This document shows positions 16,304 through 23,787 of a stretch of 23,787 nt of DNA, one piece after another. This DNA comes from JASFRI01 sp050115015 (GTDB lineage Bacteria > Acidobacteriota > Polarisedimenticolia > CBDVAL01), in contig JASFRI010000016.1 of NCBI GenBank assembly GCA_050115015.1, positions 1 to 23,787 on the forward strand, read 5' to 3'. Below the pieces are notes generated by a model. The model worked only from the letters and a program-made list of their open reading frames with translations. It was not told where the DNA came from and ran no database searches. Numbering within the stretch: the stretch's first letter is position 1; every line of letters starts with the position of its first letter. The position numbers and the translations under genes are program-made.

Positions 16304-17172
16304 GCCGGTGGCACCGCACAAGGCGCGCCGCGGTGGCGGCCTTCCGCAACTTCAGCCTGGATCACTGCACGAATCACGCGGCGGCGATCTCCTTCTTCGC
16401 GCTCCTGTCGATCTTCCCCTTGATCCTCGCCTGCCTCATGCTCCTCGGTGCGGTGTTCGGGACCGACCCCGAGCATATCCGCTGGCTCGCGGGCCTGTTC
16501 GCACGCCCCGGCGCGGAGGTGAGCCCGAAGCTCCTCGACAGCCTGGAGGCGGCGGCGCAGGTGCGAGGCGCCTTTGTCGTGCCCCTCGGGATCATGCTCC
16601 TCTACTCCGCCAGCCAGGTGTTCGCCTCCCTGCAACGCGCCACCCGCCTGATCTTCCGGACCCGCCGCAAGGGGGGCTTCGTGCTGGCCCGGCTCCGGTC
16701 GCTCCTCCTGACCCTCGGGACGGTGGCGGCGCTGGTGATGCTGTTCGCGGCGCACCAGGGCGCCCGCGCGCTGGCGGCGTGGAGCGATCCGCTCGCGGGA
16801 CGCCTCGCACCCTTTTCCTGGATGACCGCCCTGCTGGGTCGGGGGGTGTCCGTCCTCCTGGCGTTCATCCTGTTCACCTCCCTCTACTACCTCCTGGCAA
16901 GGGTCCGATTCCGCACACGCGCTCCCTTGCTGGGCGGCGCCCTGGTGGCGGTCGTATGGGAGGGCCTGAAGCTCGGCTTCGGGGCGTACGTCGCGTCCGT
17001 GCCGCGATTCGGCCTCATCTACGGTCCGCTGGCGACGCTGGTGGTCTTCCTCATCTGGATCTACGCGAGCTCCTGCGTGTTCCTGCTCGGGGCGGAGTTC
17101 GTGGCTCTGCTGAACGGGGATCGGAGGCTGGATTTGACAGAGCGGGATCCGGGTGTTAATTTTCCGGCCTGA
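16300..17172 (+). CDS. YihY/BrkB family inner-membrane protein
   Basis: A 290-residue membrane protein of the YihY/virulence factor BrkB family. The N-terminal region has a short amphipathic segment, then NHAAAISFFALLSIFPLILA, the conserved family stretch with the A-x-x-x-x-F motif in the first membrane helix. About six hydrophobic helices follow (around residues 27-50, 90-110, 130-150, 180-205, 215-240 and 245-275). The family signature GALVAVVWEGLKLGFGAYV and YGPLATLVVFLIWIYASS are present near the end. Molecular function in the family is unsettled. GTG 16300 is chosen because it overlaps the der stop (GTGA) and has GGAGG 5 bases upstream; GTG 16288 would add four residues. The promoter of the following MglA gene is embedded in its last 40 bases. 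Confidence 0.93.
   Translation: MSRWHRTRRAAVAAFRNFSLDHCTNHAAAISFFALLSIFPLILACLMLLGAVFGTDPEHIRWLAGLFARPGAEVSPKLLDSLEAAAQVRGAFVVPLGIMLLYSASQVFASLQRATRLIFRTRRKGGFVLARLRSLLLTLGTVAALVMLFAAHQGARALAAWSDPLAGRLAPFSWMTALLGRGVSVLLAFILFTSLYYLLARVRFRTRAPLLGGALVAVVWEGLKLGFGAYVASVPRFGLIYGPLATLVVFLIWIYASSCVFLLGAEFVALLNGDRRLDLTERDPGVNFPA
17134..17162 (+). promoter_or_regulatory. Predicted promoter for the MglA-like gene
   Basis: TTGACA (17134-17139), a 17-base spacer and TAATTT (17157-17162), lying inside the 3' end of the membrane protein gene. The predicted transcription start near 17169 gives a leader of about 105 bases to ATG 17274. That leader is GC-rich and can fold (for example GCCG-ACCC-CGGC near 17241-17253). 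I see no riboswitch I can name. Confidence 0.7.
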
Positions 17173-17273
17173 CTGGGGTTAGAAGCACCCAGCATCGCTC
17201 GCCATGGGTCGCGTTGCCCCGCGCGGCCGTCGCTCCCTCCGCCGACCCCGGCGGCGACCTCGGGAGATGATTG

Positions 17274-18584
17274 ATGGTCCTCTTCAATTACTCGACGAAG
17301 GAAATCACCGCCAAGGTCGTCTACTACGGTCCCGGGCTGTGCGGCAAGACGACGAATCTCCAGTTCATCTACGACAACCTGCCGGGGAACATCCAGCGCG
17401 GGCGGATGCTGTCATTGGCCACGAAGACGGATCGCACCCTGTTCTTCGACTTCCTGCCGATCGACCTGGGGACCATCCGGGGGATGCGGACCCGCGTGCA
17501 GCTCTACACGGTTCCAGGACAGGTGTTCTACAACTCGACACGGAAGCTGGTCCTGAAGGGGGCCGACGGGATCGTCTTCGTCGCGGACTCCCAGGAGAAG
17601 ATGAAGGAGCCGAACGCGGAGAGCTTCAAGAACCTCGAGGAGAACTGCGCGGAGAACGGCATCAACCTGGCAGAGACCCCGCTCATCCTGCAGTTCAACA
17701 AGCGGGATCTGCCCGGCGTGGCTTCCCTCGAGGAGCTCAACACGTTGCTCAACAAGTACAACGCGCCCTTCTACGAGTCGGTGGCCACGACCGGGATCGG
17801 GGTACACGAGACCCTGAAGGGGATCACGAAGCTGGTGCTGCACTCCCTGCGGGAGAAGTACGCCGGCGGCGAGAAGGAAGCGCGCCGGTCGTCGTCGGTC
17901 CTGACCGGGGCCCCGCCGGCGCCGCCCGCTCCGGAGCCCCTCCCGCTGGAGGAGGAGACCGCCGTCGCGGCATCGCTGCCCGACACGCCCGCCCCGGTGG
18001 GGGAGTCCGCGCCGATCGCCGTCGCTGAGGAGCCCCTGGCACATCCGGCGCTGTCCCTGGAGGAGGAGCCCGCGGGCCCGTTCGACACCCCGAAGACCGC
18101 CGGGGGAGCCGCCGGCGGTGGGGATACGGAGTCGGTCGAGCCGTACTCGGACCTCGAGTCGGTCTTCTCCGACCTGGAGCAGCCGGAGGCGGTCGAGACC
18201 CTCGATCTCGGCGACGACGGCGCACTCGCGGAGGAGCCGGACTCCAGCTGGACGTTCCCGGATCCCACCCCGGAGCCGCCGCTCGTCGAGGGGCTGCTCT
18301 CCCGGGCGGAGCCGGGGTCTCCCGCGCCACGCGAAGATAGCTTCGCCGATCTCGCGGACGAGCTGTCCGGGACCTCGCCAGCACCCCCGCCCCGGCCGGC
18401 CGCTCTCGAGTTCGAGGCCGATCCGCTGGGGCTCGACGGGGACGGTCCCGCCGTGGCCACCGCACCGACGGTGTCACTGCGAGCGGGTACGGAGGTGCTC
18501 GAGATACCCCTGGAGATCGACGCGGGGGGAACCGTGGAGCGCTACCGTCTACGCCTGCGCATCTCCGTGGCCCGCGAGGATTGA
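17274..18584 (+). CDS. MglA-type small GTPase with long C-terminal extension
   Basis: Residues 1-197 closely follow Myxococcus MglA: start MVLFNYSTKEITAKVVYYG, P-loop GPGLCGKTTN (19-28), TDRTLFFDFLP (52-62), switch II TVPGQVFYNS (79-88, with the MglA-specific TVPGQ), NKRDLPG (142-148) and the G5 loop SVATTGIGV (169-177). Typical MglA ends near residue 195. This protein continues to 436 with a Pro/Ala/Glu/Asp-rich, probably disordered, acidic linker and a short final beta-rich segment, TEVLEIPLEIDAGGTVERYR and onward, rich in alternating hydrophobics. MglA sets front-rear polarity in gliding and pilus motility and is switched off by MglB, which is not in the window. ATG 17274 is preferred over TTG 17271 because GGGAG lies 7 bases upstream. 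The next gene begins 3 bases after its stop. Confidence 0.93.
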   Translation: MVLFNYSTKEITAKVVYYGPGLCGKTTNLQFIYDNLPGNIQRGRMLSLATKTDRTLFFDFLPIDLGTIRGMRTRVQLYTVPGQVFYNSTRKLVLKGADGIVFVADSQEKMKEPNAESFKNLEENCAENGINLAETPLILQFNKRDLPGVASLEELNTLLNKYNAPFYESVATTGIGVHETLKGITKLVLHSLREKYAGGEKEARRSSSVLTGAPPAPPAPEPLPLEEETAVAASLPDTPAPVGESAPIAVAEEPLAHPALSLEEEPAGPFDTPKTAGGAAGGGDTESVEPYSDLESVFSDLEQPEAVETLDLGDDGALAEEPDSSWTFPDPTPEPPLVEGLLSRAEPGSPAPREDSFADLADELSGTSPAPPPRPAALEFEADPLGLDGDGPAVATAPTVSLRAGTEVLEIPLEIDAGGTVERYRLRLRISVARED

Positions 18585-18587
18585 GCG

Positions 18588-19610
18588 ATGAGGACGTCCT
18601 GTCCGGAATGCGGATCCTCGCTGGAGGTGGTGGAGCTGGAAAGCGATCCCGGCGCCCGCCAGCCGTGCACCGGCTGTGGAGCCAGCGTGCGTCCCGGCCT
18701 CTTCCGCTGTCCTCACTGCGTCGTGCCGCTGCAGGTGAACCGGCACCTCCTGCCGCCTGGCGGCGGCCGCGGGCGGTGTCCCGCCTGTGACGAGATCGTC
18801 ACCGTCCCCGCCTTGACGGACGTCGCCGGCGGGGAGGTCCTTCCCCCGGCCGCCCGGCACGTGGCGGAACCGGGAACCGGGGAGCCGGAGGAGTTCGAGC
18901 TCCCGCAGGGCCTGCGCGGCGAGGCGATGGTCGCGGGGGAGTCCGCCCCGCAGAGCCCGTTCACCACCGTCGCCCAGCCCGTCGCCACCCTGGCGCCGGA
19001 GGCGCCCGCCACGGCCGCACGCGTCGATGCGGCGGCCATGGGCACCGCCGGCGAGGCGTTCACGGACCCGGTCGAGACGACCGTCACGCTCGCCACAGCC
19101 GAGCTCGGCCTGGCCGGACCCCTCGCGGAGGCCCCTGCCCTGGGCGCCGCCCCCCCGGGGGAGGAGCCCCGGGAGTCAGGGGTCGCAGCGGACGCCGCGG
19201 AGACCAGCGGGGCGCAGGAAGAGGCCCCGGCGACGGCACCGGAGATCGCGCCCGAGGCTACCGCCCCGGCGCCATCGCAGAGCATCGTCTCCCCGGAACC
19301 GCAGCAGCCGATCGCCCCGTCCCCCGCCCCGCGGCCCACCCGACCGGCCCCGCACCCCGCGACGCCGCCGGCCCCGCGTCGTGGCCGGTCCCGATCCGGC
19401 GCCGGCGCGGCCCTCCTCGGCCTCGTCCTCGGGGGAGGGCTGGCCGCCGGGGGAAGTTACACCGTCATCACCCAGGGGCTCTGGGAGTTCCCACCGTTTC
19501 CGCTGCCGCAGCTCGGGCTGGGCGACCTGTGGGGATGGACGGCGCTCACCGGCACCGCGGGTGCGCTGGTGGGAATGCTGCTGGCGAGGTTGATGCGCGG
19601 TCGTCGCTGA
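18588..19610 (+). CDS. Zinc-ribbon protein with Ala/Pro-rich linker and C-terminal membrane helices
   Basis: A 340-residue protein I cannot assign to a named family. Residues 1-70 hold four CxxC pairs (C5/C8, C27/C30, C41/C44, C64/C67), consistent with two zinc ribbons. About 200 residues of Ala/Pro/Glu-rich low-complexity linker follow. Near the C-terminus, after a basic patch (RRGRSRSG), come two hydrophobic segments, GAALLGLVLGGGLAAGGSYT (about 273-292) and LTGTAGALVGMLLARLM (about 320-336). I read it as a cytoplasmic zinc-ribbon head tethered to the inner membrane by a C-terminal helical hairpin. The gene starts 3 bases after the MglA-like gene and shares its acidic, Pro-rich composition. 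The two are probably co-expressed and may form a polarity or localisation complex. Confidence 0.82.
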   Translation: MRTSCPECGSSLEVVELESDPGARQPCTGCGASVRPGLFRCPHCVVPLQVNRHLLPPGGGRGRCPACDEIVTVPALTDVAGGEVLPPAARHVAEPGTGEPEEFELPQGLRGEAMVAGESAPQSPFTTVAQPVATLAPEAPATAARVDAAAMGTAGEAFTDPVETTVTLATAELGLAGPLAEAPALGAAPPGEEPRESGVAADAAETSGAQEEAPATAPEIAPEATAPAPSQSIVSPEPQQPIAPSPAPRPTRPAPHPATPPAPRRGRSRSGAGAALLGLVLGGGLAAGGSYTVITQGLWEFPPFPLPQLGLGDLWGWTALTGTAGALVGMLLARLMRGRR

Positions 19611-19654
19611 TCCCGGTCGGCGTTCTTCCCGGTTCGCGCCGGGCCCCATGCCGT

Positions 19655-19664
19655 GTGCTATATT
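19655..19664 (+). promoter_or_regulatory. Extended -10 promoter for the secreted-protein genes
   Basis: GTGCTATATT (19655-19664) is an extended -10 with TGC followed by TATATT, a near-consensus hexamer, about 50 bases before ATG 19715. No good -35 is visible. Instead the hairpin CCCGG-TTCGCG-CCGGG (19628-19643) overlaps where it would be. This hairpin has no U-tract and does not look like a terminator; it could be an operator. Confidence 0.55.
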
Positions 19665-19714
19665 GCATGGAGCCAGTGCGTTCCGAACCGATCAGGGGAG
19701 AGAGGACCATCGCG

Positions 19715-20809
19715 ATGCGTCGACCCAAAGCCCGGATGCTGGCGGGGCTCCAGGCCCTGCTGCTGGCCGGAGCGCTCGTTCCCGTGCAGGCGAATGACGG
19801 TGACTTCGTCGTCTGGCAGGCCTACAACATCAAGTTCACGGGAGACCAGACCGGAGCGACGCTCCTCGCCTCCATCTACGTGTTGAACCCCACCTCGCGG
19901 GACTACCGCGACCTGGAATTCCGCGCGGGGGCACCGGAGGGGTTCGAGCTGACCCTGCCCCCGAAGGATCTGCAGAAGGCCTCCCGCCGACCCCAGGGTT
20001 TTGCCGAGGAGATCGCGGACGGCACGTACGTGATGAAGCAGTCGTTCCTCGGCGCCACCCAGGCCACGACGATCTTCTACGGGCTGCGCTGGAAGACCCC
20101 GCCCGAGGAGTTCGTCCAGTTCCCGGGCGTCCACATCGCGTACAAGGCGGGCGAGGAGCAACGGGAGTTCCGGACGCTCGACGAGGAGAACTCGCTCTCG
20201 CGGTTGCGCCGCTTCTCCGGCGACATCACGGACTACATCAAGCGCTACGCGGACGTGACGCTGCCGCTGGACAAGGCCGAGAAGGACGTCGAGTGGACCT
20301 TCACGGCGCTGGACTATCGGGCCTACGGACGCAACCCGATCGGCATCATCGGGATCGAGGGCTCCCCCGAGGGCTCCGGGCACTTCCGCCTGCAGACCGG
20401 CTATCCCGGTGACTTCCGCGAGATCCTCGTCCGCTGGGAGCCCAGGTCCCGGGGCCGGAAGGAGCCCGTGACCGCCGAGTTCGCGCGCACCGAGATGGAC
20501 ACGATGATCCGGTGGGTCGGCGACTTCAGCCTGGACAAGGAATCGCTGAAGACGTCGGAGTTGAAGGTCGCCCGGTACCCGGCGATCCTCCTCCAGGGGA
20601 GGTGGGTCGACAATAAGCCCATCCGCCTGGGATCCGGTCCGTTCCGCCTCTACGTGGTCAACGACCCGAGGTCGGATCGGGACTTCTTCATCTACCTCGG
20701 GGTCCAGGGGCGGGGGATCGGGCCCGAGAACGCGGACAAGCCGGCACCGCAGAAGGAACAGGCGCTGATCGACTCCCTCCTGCCGTACGTGGAGGGGTTC
20801 CGGCCGTGA
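19715..20809 (+). CDS. Secreted or periplasmic protein of unknown function
   Basis: A 364-residue protein I do not recognise. It has a clear Sec signal peptide: basic MRRPKAR, a hydrophobic core LAGLQALLLAGALVPV and a likely cleavage after QA (about residue 26), leaving a mature N-terminus of NDGDFVVWQAYNIKFTGDQT. There is no lipobox. The mature part alternates strands and turns (for example GATLLASIYVLNPTSRDYRD, FRLYVVNDPRSDRDFFIYLG), as in an all-beta sandwich, with several aromatic residues per strand. No catalytic signature or repeat is evident. ATG 19715 is preceded by GGGGAGAGAGG about 9 bases upstream and by the extended -10 promoter at 19655. The LolA-like gene follows after about 10 bases, so both are probably exported components of one envelope process. 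Confidence 0.8.
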   Translation: MRRPKARMLAGLQALLLAGALVPVQANDGDFVVWQAYNIKFTGDQTGATLLASIYVLNPTSRDYRDLEFRAGAPEGFELTLPPKDLQKASRRPQGFAEEIADGTYVMKQSFLGATQATTIFYGLRWKTPPEEFVQFPGVHIAYKAGEEQREFRTLDEENSLSRLRRFSGDITDYIKRYADVTLPLDKAEKDVEWTFTALDYRAYGRNPIGIIGIEGSPEGSGHFRLQTGYPGDFREILVRWEPRSRGRKEPVTAEFARTEMDTMIRWVGDFSLDKESLKTSELKVARYPAILLQGRWVDNKPIRLGSGPFRLYVVNDPRSDRDFFIYLGVQGRGIGPENADKPAPQKEQALIDSLLPYVEGFRP

Positions 20810-20819
20810 GACGCCCCGC

Positions 20820-21632
20820 ATGAGGCTCCCCATCCGCCTCCTGGCGCTGCTCGCGGGTCTGCTGGTGCTCACCGGCGCCGCCCCGGTGGAGCCGCCGGAC
20901 TCCCCACCGGTCCAGATCGTCAAGAAGATGATCGCCGCCTACGGCGGCGTGGAGCGCTGGAACGCCACCCGCGACGGTACGTTCCTCATGCGGGTGATCG
21001 CCTACGGCGTGACCTACGGGAAGCCGCGTGTCTCGGAGACCCGCGTCTACTTCACCAAGGATCCGGAGACCATGGTGCGGCTGGACCTGAAGCGGTCCGG
21101 CCAGATCCACACCCGGGTCTATCGCGGCGGGGAGGCCTGGTCGGACATCGACGGCGAGCCCACACCGACCAGCCCGAGCCTCTCGTCGCGGATCGGCTAC
21201 GAGGCGCGCAGCGCCCTCCTGTGGGTGGAGTTCCCCTTCAATCTCATGGCCCCCGACGTGAGGATGGAGTTCCTCGGCGAGACCGAGCTGATGGGTGTGC
21301 GGATGTACGTGCTCCAGGTCGCCTGGCCGGAGGGGATCGCCATCAGCCCCGGCGACGTGCATCGCTTCTACGTCAATGCGGCGACGTACCTTCTCCTCCG
21401 GCAGGAGTACTTCTCCGATGGCAAGCCGGACCAGAGAATGGAGACATTCCACGGCGACTACCGGTCCGCGAACGGCCTGCTGAAGGATCACCTGCGGGAG
21501 ATCGTCTCCAGGGAGAACGGCCGGACCGATACCCGGATCGAGATCGAGGATCTGCGCTTCGGCCTCGATCTGCCGCCGGAGTTCTTCCTGCAGGCCGCCG
21601 TGCGGTCGGAATCCGAGTCCAAGGGCGAATGA
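20820..21632 (+). CDS. LolA-like periplasmic protein
   Basis: A 270-residue protein with an N-terminal signal peptide (MRLPIRLLALLAGLLVLTGA, probable cleavage soon after). The mature part begins VQIVKKMIAAYGGVERWNAT, the K-x-x-x-A-Y-G-G-x-x-x-W pattern found at the start of LolA/LolB-fold outer-membrane-sorting proteins. It then has strands matching that half-barrel (RVYRGGEAWSDIDGE, MYVLQVAWPEGIAI, RFYVNAATYLLLRQEYFSDG). Fold assignment is by pattern only. The role could be lipid or lipoprotein handling in the periplasm. There is no recognisable lipobox cysteine. It begins about 10 bases after the preceding gene and its ATGA stop/start overlaps the membrane glycosyltransferase, implying one transcript. 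Confidence 0.75.
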   Translation: MRLPIRLLALLAGLLVLTGAAPVEPPDSPPVQIVKKMIAAYGGVERWNATRDGTFLMRVIAYGVTYGKPRVSETRVYFTKDPETMVRLDLKRSGQIHTRVYRGGEAWSDIDGEPTPTSPSLSSRIGYEARSALLWVEFPFNLMAPDVRMEFLGETELMGVRMYVLQVAWPEGIAISPGDVHRFYVNAATYLLLRQEYFSDGKPDQRMETFHGDYRSANGLLKDHLREIVSRENGRTDTRIEIEDLRFGLDLPPEFFLQAAVRSESESKGE

Positions 21633-23686
21633 CGCACGCCGGCGCCCCGGCCGGTCCTGCCCCGCGACGACTGCCCTGGCTGCGGATCGCCGTCACGCTC
21701 GTGTCGACGGGCGCCCTGGCGTCCTTCCTGTGGCGTTTTCCCGTTCCGGTGACGCTCGTCAGGGCGGCCGATGTCGCCCGGTCCGTCGGGACCGCAGGGT
21801 TCCTCCTGGCCACGGCGTTGCTGGCCGGCGCGGTCCTGCTGCGACGGCTGGGGCTGGCATCGCTCCCCGAAGGGCCGGGGGAGCGCATCCTCCTGGCCGC
21901 CGGCCTCGGAACGGGAAGCCTGGCGCTCGTGTCCTTCCTGCTCGGCCTGGCGGGAGGCTTCCGACCGCTCCCGTGCCTGCTCGTCTTCGCCGCCATCTGG
22001 TTCTGGGGAAGGAGCGCCCTGGCGCCGCTGGCCGCGGACCTGGTCCGGTGGTGGCGCGGTCGTCCCCGGAGCGCCGGCGCGGCGGATCTCGTCCTGCGGG
22101 CCTGCCTGTTCGTCGCGATGGGGTTGATGCTGCTGGAGGCCCTCGCACCGCCCACGGCGTACGATGCCCTCCGCTATCACCTGCGCCTTCCCGCGATCTA
22201 CGCTGCAGAGGGTCGCTGGACGCCCGTGCCGTACGAGTTCAACGGCTACTTTCCGCAGAATGTGGACATGCTGTTCACACTGGGGTTCGTCCTCGGCGCG
22301 CCGGCGGCGGCGGTTCTGATCCACCTCGTGCTGGGCTGGCTGGCGGCGGCGTCCTCCGGACTGCTGGCATCCCGCCTGGCGGGCCCTCCCGCGGGCTGGG
22401 CGGCGGCGACGATCTTCTACACGATGCCCGTGGTTGCCATCAACTCCGCGTGGGCCTACGTGGACCTCGGGCTGGCGTTCTTCGCCCTCCTGTCGGTGCA
22501 TGCGTTGGCCCGCTGGTGGCAGACCGAGGACGGCCGGTGGGCAATCCTGTCCGGCCTGCTGGCGGGCTTCGCGCTGGGAACCAAGTACACCGGGGCCACG
22601 GTCCTCGTGGTCGGTTGCGTCGTGATCCTGGGACGCGGCGTGGGGGAGAGGAGGCTCCCGGGACGGCGGCTGGCGGCGGCGCTGCTGCTCTTCGCCACGA
22701 GCGGGGGGCTGGTGGCGACCCCCTGGCTGGCGCGGAACGCGGTCCTGCGGGCCAACCCCGTCTATCCCTTCGCGGCCTCGATCTTCGGGACTCCGTCGGG
22801 GGATACCTACCGGGCCGAGCGCCACCGGGCCGTCCTGGACCGGCCGGAGGTCCCCACGAGGAGCGTCGGCGACCTGGTCCGGCTGCCCTGGCGCCTGACC
22901 ATGCAACCCTGGGTCCGGGACGAGATGATCGGGCCGGCACTGCTGGTCCTCCTGCCGCTGCTGTTCTTCACGGCCTGCGGCGGGTCGCTCTGGCTGCTCG
23001 CCGTGGCGGTGGCGTGGGGGTTGCTCTGGCTGGTGCTGTCGCCCCAGGTTCGCCTCTACCTCCATGGACTGGGACTGCTGGCCGCGGTGGCCGCGGTCGC
23101 CTGGACCCGGACACGCGCGCGGGGCGGCTGGTTCGCCGGCCTCGCCTCGGGGCTGGCGATGCTGGCGGTACCCGCCGGCGTCGCGAACCTCGCCGTGATC
23201 CAGCGCGGGCTGAGTGACCCCTTCCCGGTGGTGGTCGGCATGGAGAGCCCCGGCCGTTATCTTGCGCGGATGGTCGACGGGCACCGGGCCATCCAGTTCA
23301 TCAACGAGAACCTGCCGGGCGAAGCCCGCGTCCTGTTCATCGGCGAGATCTACGGCTACTACTGCCGCCGCGACCACGTGCTGGGCTCCAAGTTCGACCG
23401 GGCCCCGATCGTCGACTGGATCGCGGGATCACCCGACCTGCCGGCCTTCCTCGACCGGCTGCGGGAAGAGCGGATCACCCACGTGCTCTACAGCCAGGTG
23501 CAGCTGCGCAAGTTCGCGGATCTGCCCGGGCGCTACCTCGACTGGCCCGACGAGCGCTCCAGGCGGATCTACCGCGAGTTCATGACACGCTGGATCGACG
23601 TCGTCTACGACGACCCCGACGCGATCGTCGCCCGGGTGCGCCACACGCCGCGGCCGGAGGCCTCGGGGGAGCCCCTCCCGTCTTGA
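21629..23686 (+). CDS. Polytopic membrane glycosyltransferase, GT-C/GT39-like
   Basis: A 685-residue protein with about eleven to twelve hydrophobic membrane segments in its first 490 residues and a soluble C-terminal part (about 540-685, including VLFIGEIYGYYCRR and ITHVLYSQVQL). The first large extracytoplasmic loop contains APPTAYDALRYHLRLPAIYA and FNGYFPQNVDMLF. This is the pattern of an acidic residue, Y-H, then F-P and a distal Met/Leu seen in dolichyl- or undecaprenyl-phosphate-sugar-dependent GT-C enzymes (PMT/ArnT-like); the Asp in the first loop is the expected catalytic acid. Its acceptor, presumably a lipid-linked or exported glycan, cannot be told from here. ATG 21629 overlaps the stop of the LolA-like gene (ATGA). 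The stop lies within the -35 box of the next promoter. Confidence 0.82.
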   Translation: MTHAGAPAGPAPRRLPWLRIAVTLVSTGALASFLWRFPVPVTLVRAADVARSVGTAGFLLATALLAGAVLLRRLGLASLPEGPGERILLAAGLGTGSLALVSFLLGLAGGFRPLPCLLVFAAIWFWGRSALAPLAADLVRWWRGRPRSAGAADLVLRACLFVAMGLMLLEALAPPTAYDALRYHLRLPAIYAAEGRWTPVPYEFNGYFPQNVDMLFTLGFVLGAPAAAVLIHLVLGWLAAASSGLLASRLAGPPAGWAAATIFYTMPVVAINSAWAYVDLGLAFFALLSVHALARWWQTEDGRWAILSGLLAGFALGTKYTGATVLVVGCVVILGRGVGERRLPGRRLAAALLLFATSGGLVATPWLARNAVLRANPVYPFAASIFGTPSGDTYRAERHRAVLDRPEVPTRSVGDLVRLPWRLTMQPWVRDEMIGPALLVLLPLLFFTACGGSLWLLAVAVAWGLLWLVLSPQVRLYLHGLGLLAAVAAVAWTRTRARGGWFAGLASGLAMLAVPAGVANLAVIQRGLSDPFPVVVGMESPGRYLARMVDGHRAIQFINENLPGEARVLFIGEIYGYYCRRDHVLGSKFDRAPIVDWIAGSPDLPAFLDRLREERITHVLYSQVQLRKFADLPGRYLDWPDERSRRIYREFMTRWIDVVYDDPDAIVARVRHTPRPEASGEPLPS

Positions 23687-23711
23687 CATCGCACCGGGCG
23701 GTCTCTATCAT
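23683..23711 (+). promoter_or_regulatory. Strong predicted promoter of the last, partial gene
   Basis: TTGACA (23683-23688) and TATCAT (23706-23711) are separated by exactly 17 bases. The -35 box contains the TGA stop of the glycosyltransferase, as at 4276. Transcription should start near 23718. Confidence 0.78.
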
Positions 23712-23721
23712 CGCCGGGAGG

Positions 23722-23745
23722 ATCGCTGTAACCTGCTTCAGCGAT
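23722..23745 (+). promoter_or_regulatory. Perfect inverted repeat in the 5' leader of the last gene
   Basis: ATCGCTG (23722-23728) and CAGCGAT (23739-23745) are perfectly complementary around a 10-base loop. The repeat lies just after the predicted transcription start and ends 1 base before the ribosome binding site GAGG (23747-23750). It could act as an RNA hairpin controlling ribosome access or as a DNA operator for a dimeric regulator. Confidence 0.55.
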
Positions 23746-23756
23746 TGAGGATACAC

Positions 23757-23787
23757 GTGGCGAACCCGTTCAAGGACTTCACCGTCT
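23757..23787 (+). CDS. Start of an unidentified gene (partial, runs off the window)
   Basis: GTG 23757 opens a frame whose ten visible codons read MANPFKDFTV, with GAGG at 23747-23750 six bases upstream and a near-consensus promoter before that. No stop appears before the window ends. Ten residues are too few to identify a family, so no function is given. The start is well supported by the promoter, leader and ribosome binding site. Confidence 0.6.
   Translation, partial: MANPFKDFTV

Noticed and set aside
17204..18028. Arg-rich frame starting in the MglA leader, considered as an upstream ORF
   Set aside because: It runs far into the MglA gene in another frame, has no ribosome binding site, and its translation looks like a frame shadow.
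18588..19610. Low-complexity Ala/Pro linker considered as a DNA repeat array
   Set aside because: The composition is biased but no repeating unit could be found at the nucleotide level.

Overview
The window is high-GC DNA (about 70% G+C by eye) packed with protein-coding genes. I found no rRNA, tRNA, CRISPR array, insertion sequence or prophage signature. Codon use looks uniform, and no gap between genes exceeds about 140 bases. Signal peptides, a LolA-like periplasmic protein, sigma-54, a Myxococcus-type MglA GTPase and CheW/response-regulator genes point to a Gram-negative, probably surface-motile or polarised bacterium. The closest general resemblance is to Acidobacteriota or Myxococcota. 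That placement is recalled family knowledge and not something the window proves.

Layout: (1) 1-642, the tail of rpoN followed by a long-form hibernation promoting factor (hpf). (2) 650-4279, four closely spaced genes: a degenerate crotonase-fold protein, the large subunit of a split B12-dependent acyl-CoA mutase, its small B12-binding subunit, and a second divergent crotonase. Active-site positions of the mutase match isobutyryl-CoA mutase better than methylmalonyl-CoA mutase. (3) 4276-5795, a strong promoter and a small chemosensory set of two CheW-like proteins and a CheY-type response regulator with a C-terminal extension. (4) 5835-14499, a housekeeping run of valS, nadC, a biotin protein ligase, coaX, a low-molecular-weight tyrosine phosphatase, an unrecognised gene and comEC, most of them overlapping or nearly touching.

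(5) 14587-14992, an HU-family gene on the minus strand with a near-consensus promoter in an AT-rich island, divergent from der. (6) 14993-17172, der and a YihY/BrkB membrane protein, coupled by overlap. (7) 17134-19610, a promoter, an MglA GTPase carrying an unusual 240-residue C-terminal extension, and a zinc-ribbon protein with a predicted membrane anchor. (8) 19655-23686, a secreted protein of unknown function, a LolA-like periplasmic protein and a GT-C-type polytopic membrane glycosyltransferase. (9) 23683-23787, a strong promoter, a 5'-UTR hairpin and the first codons of a further gene.

The points most worth following are the ICM-like mutase flanked by two crotonases that lack the usual hydratase glutamates, the MglA-extension and zinc-ribbon pair, and the CheW-CheW-receiver set with no receptor or kinase beside it.
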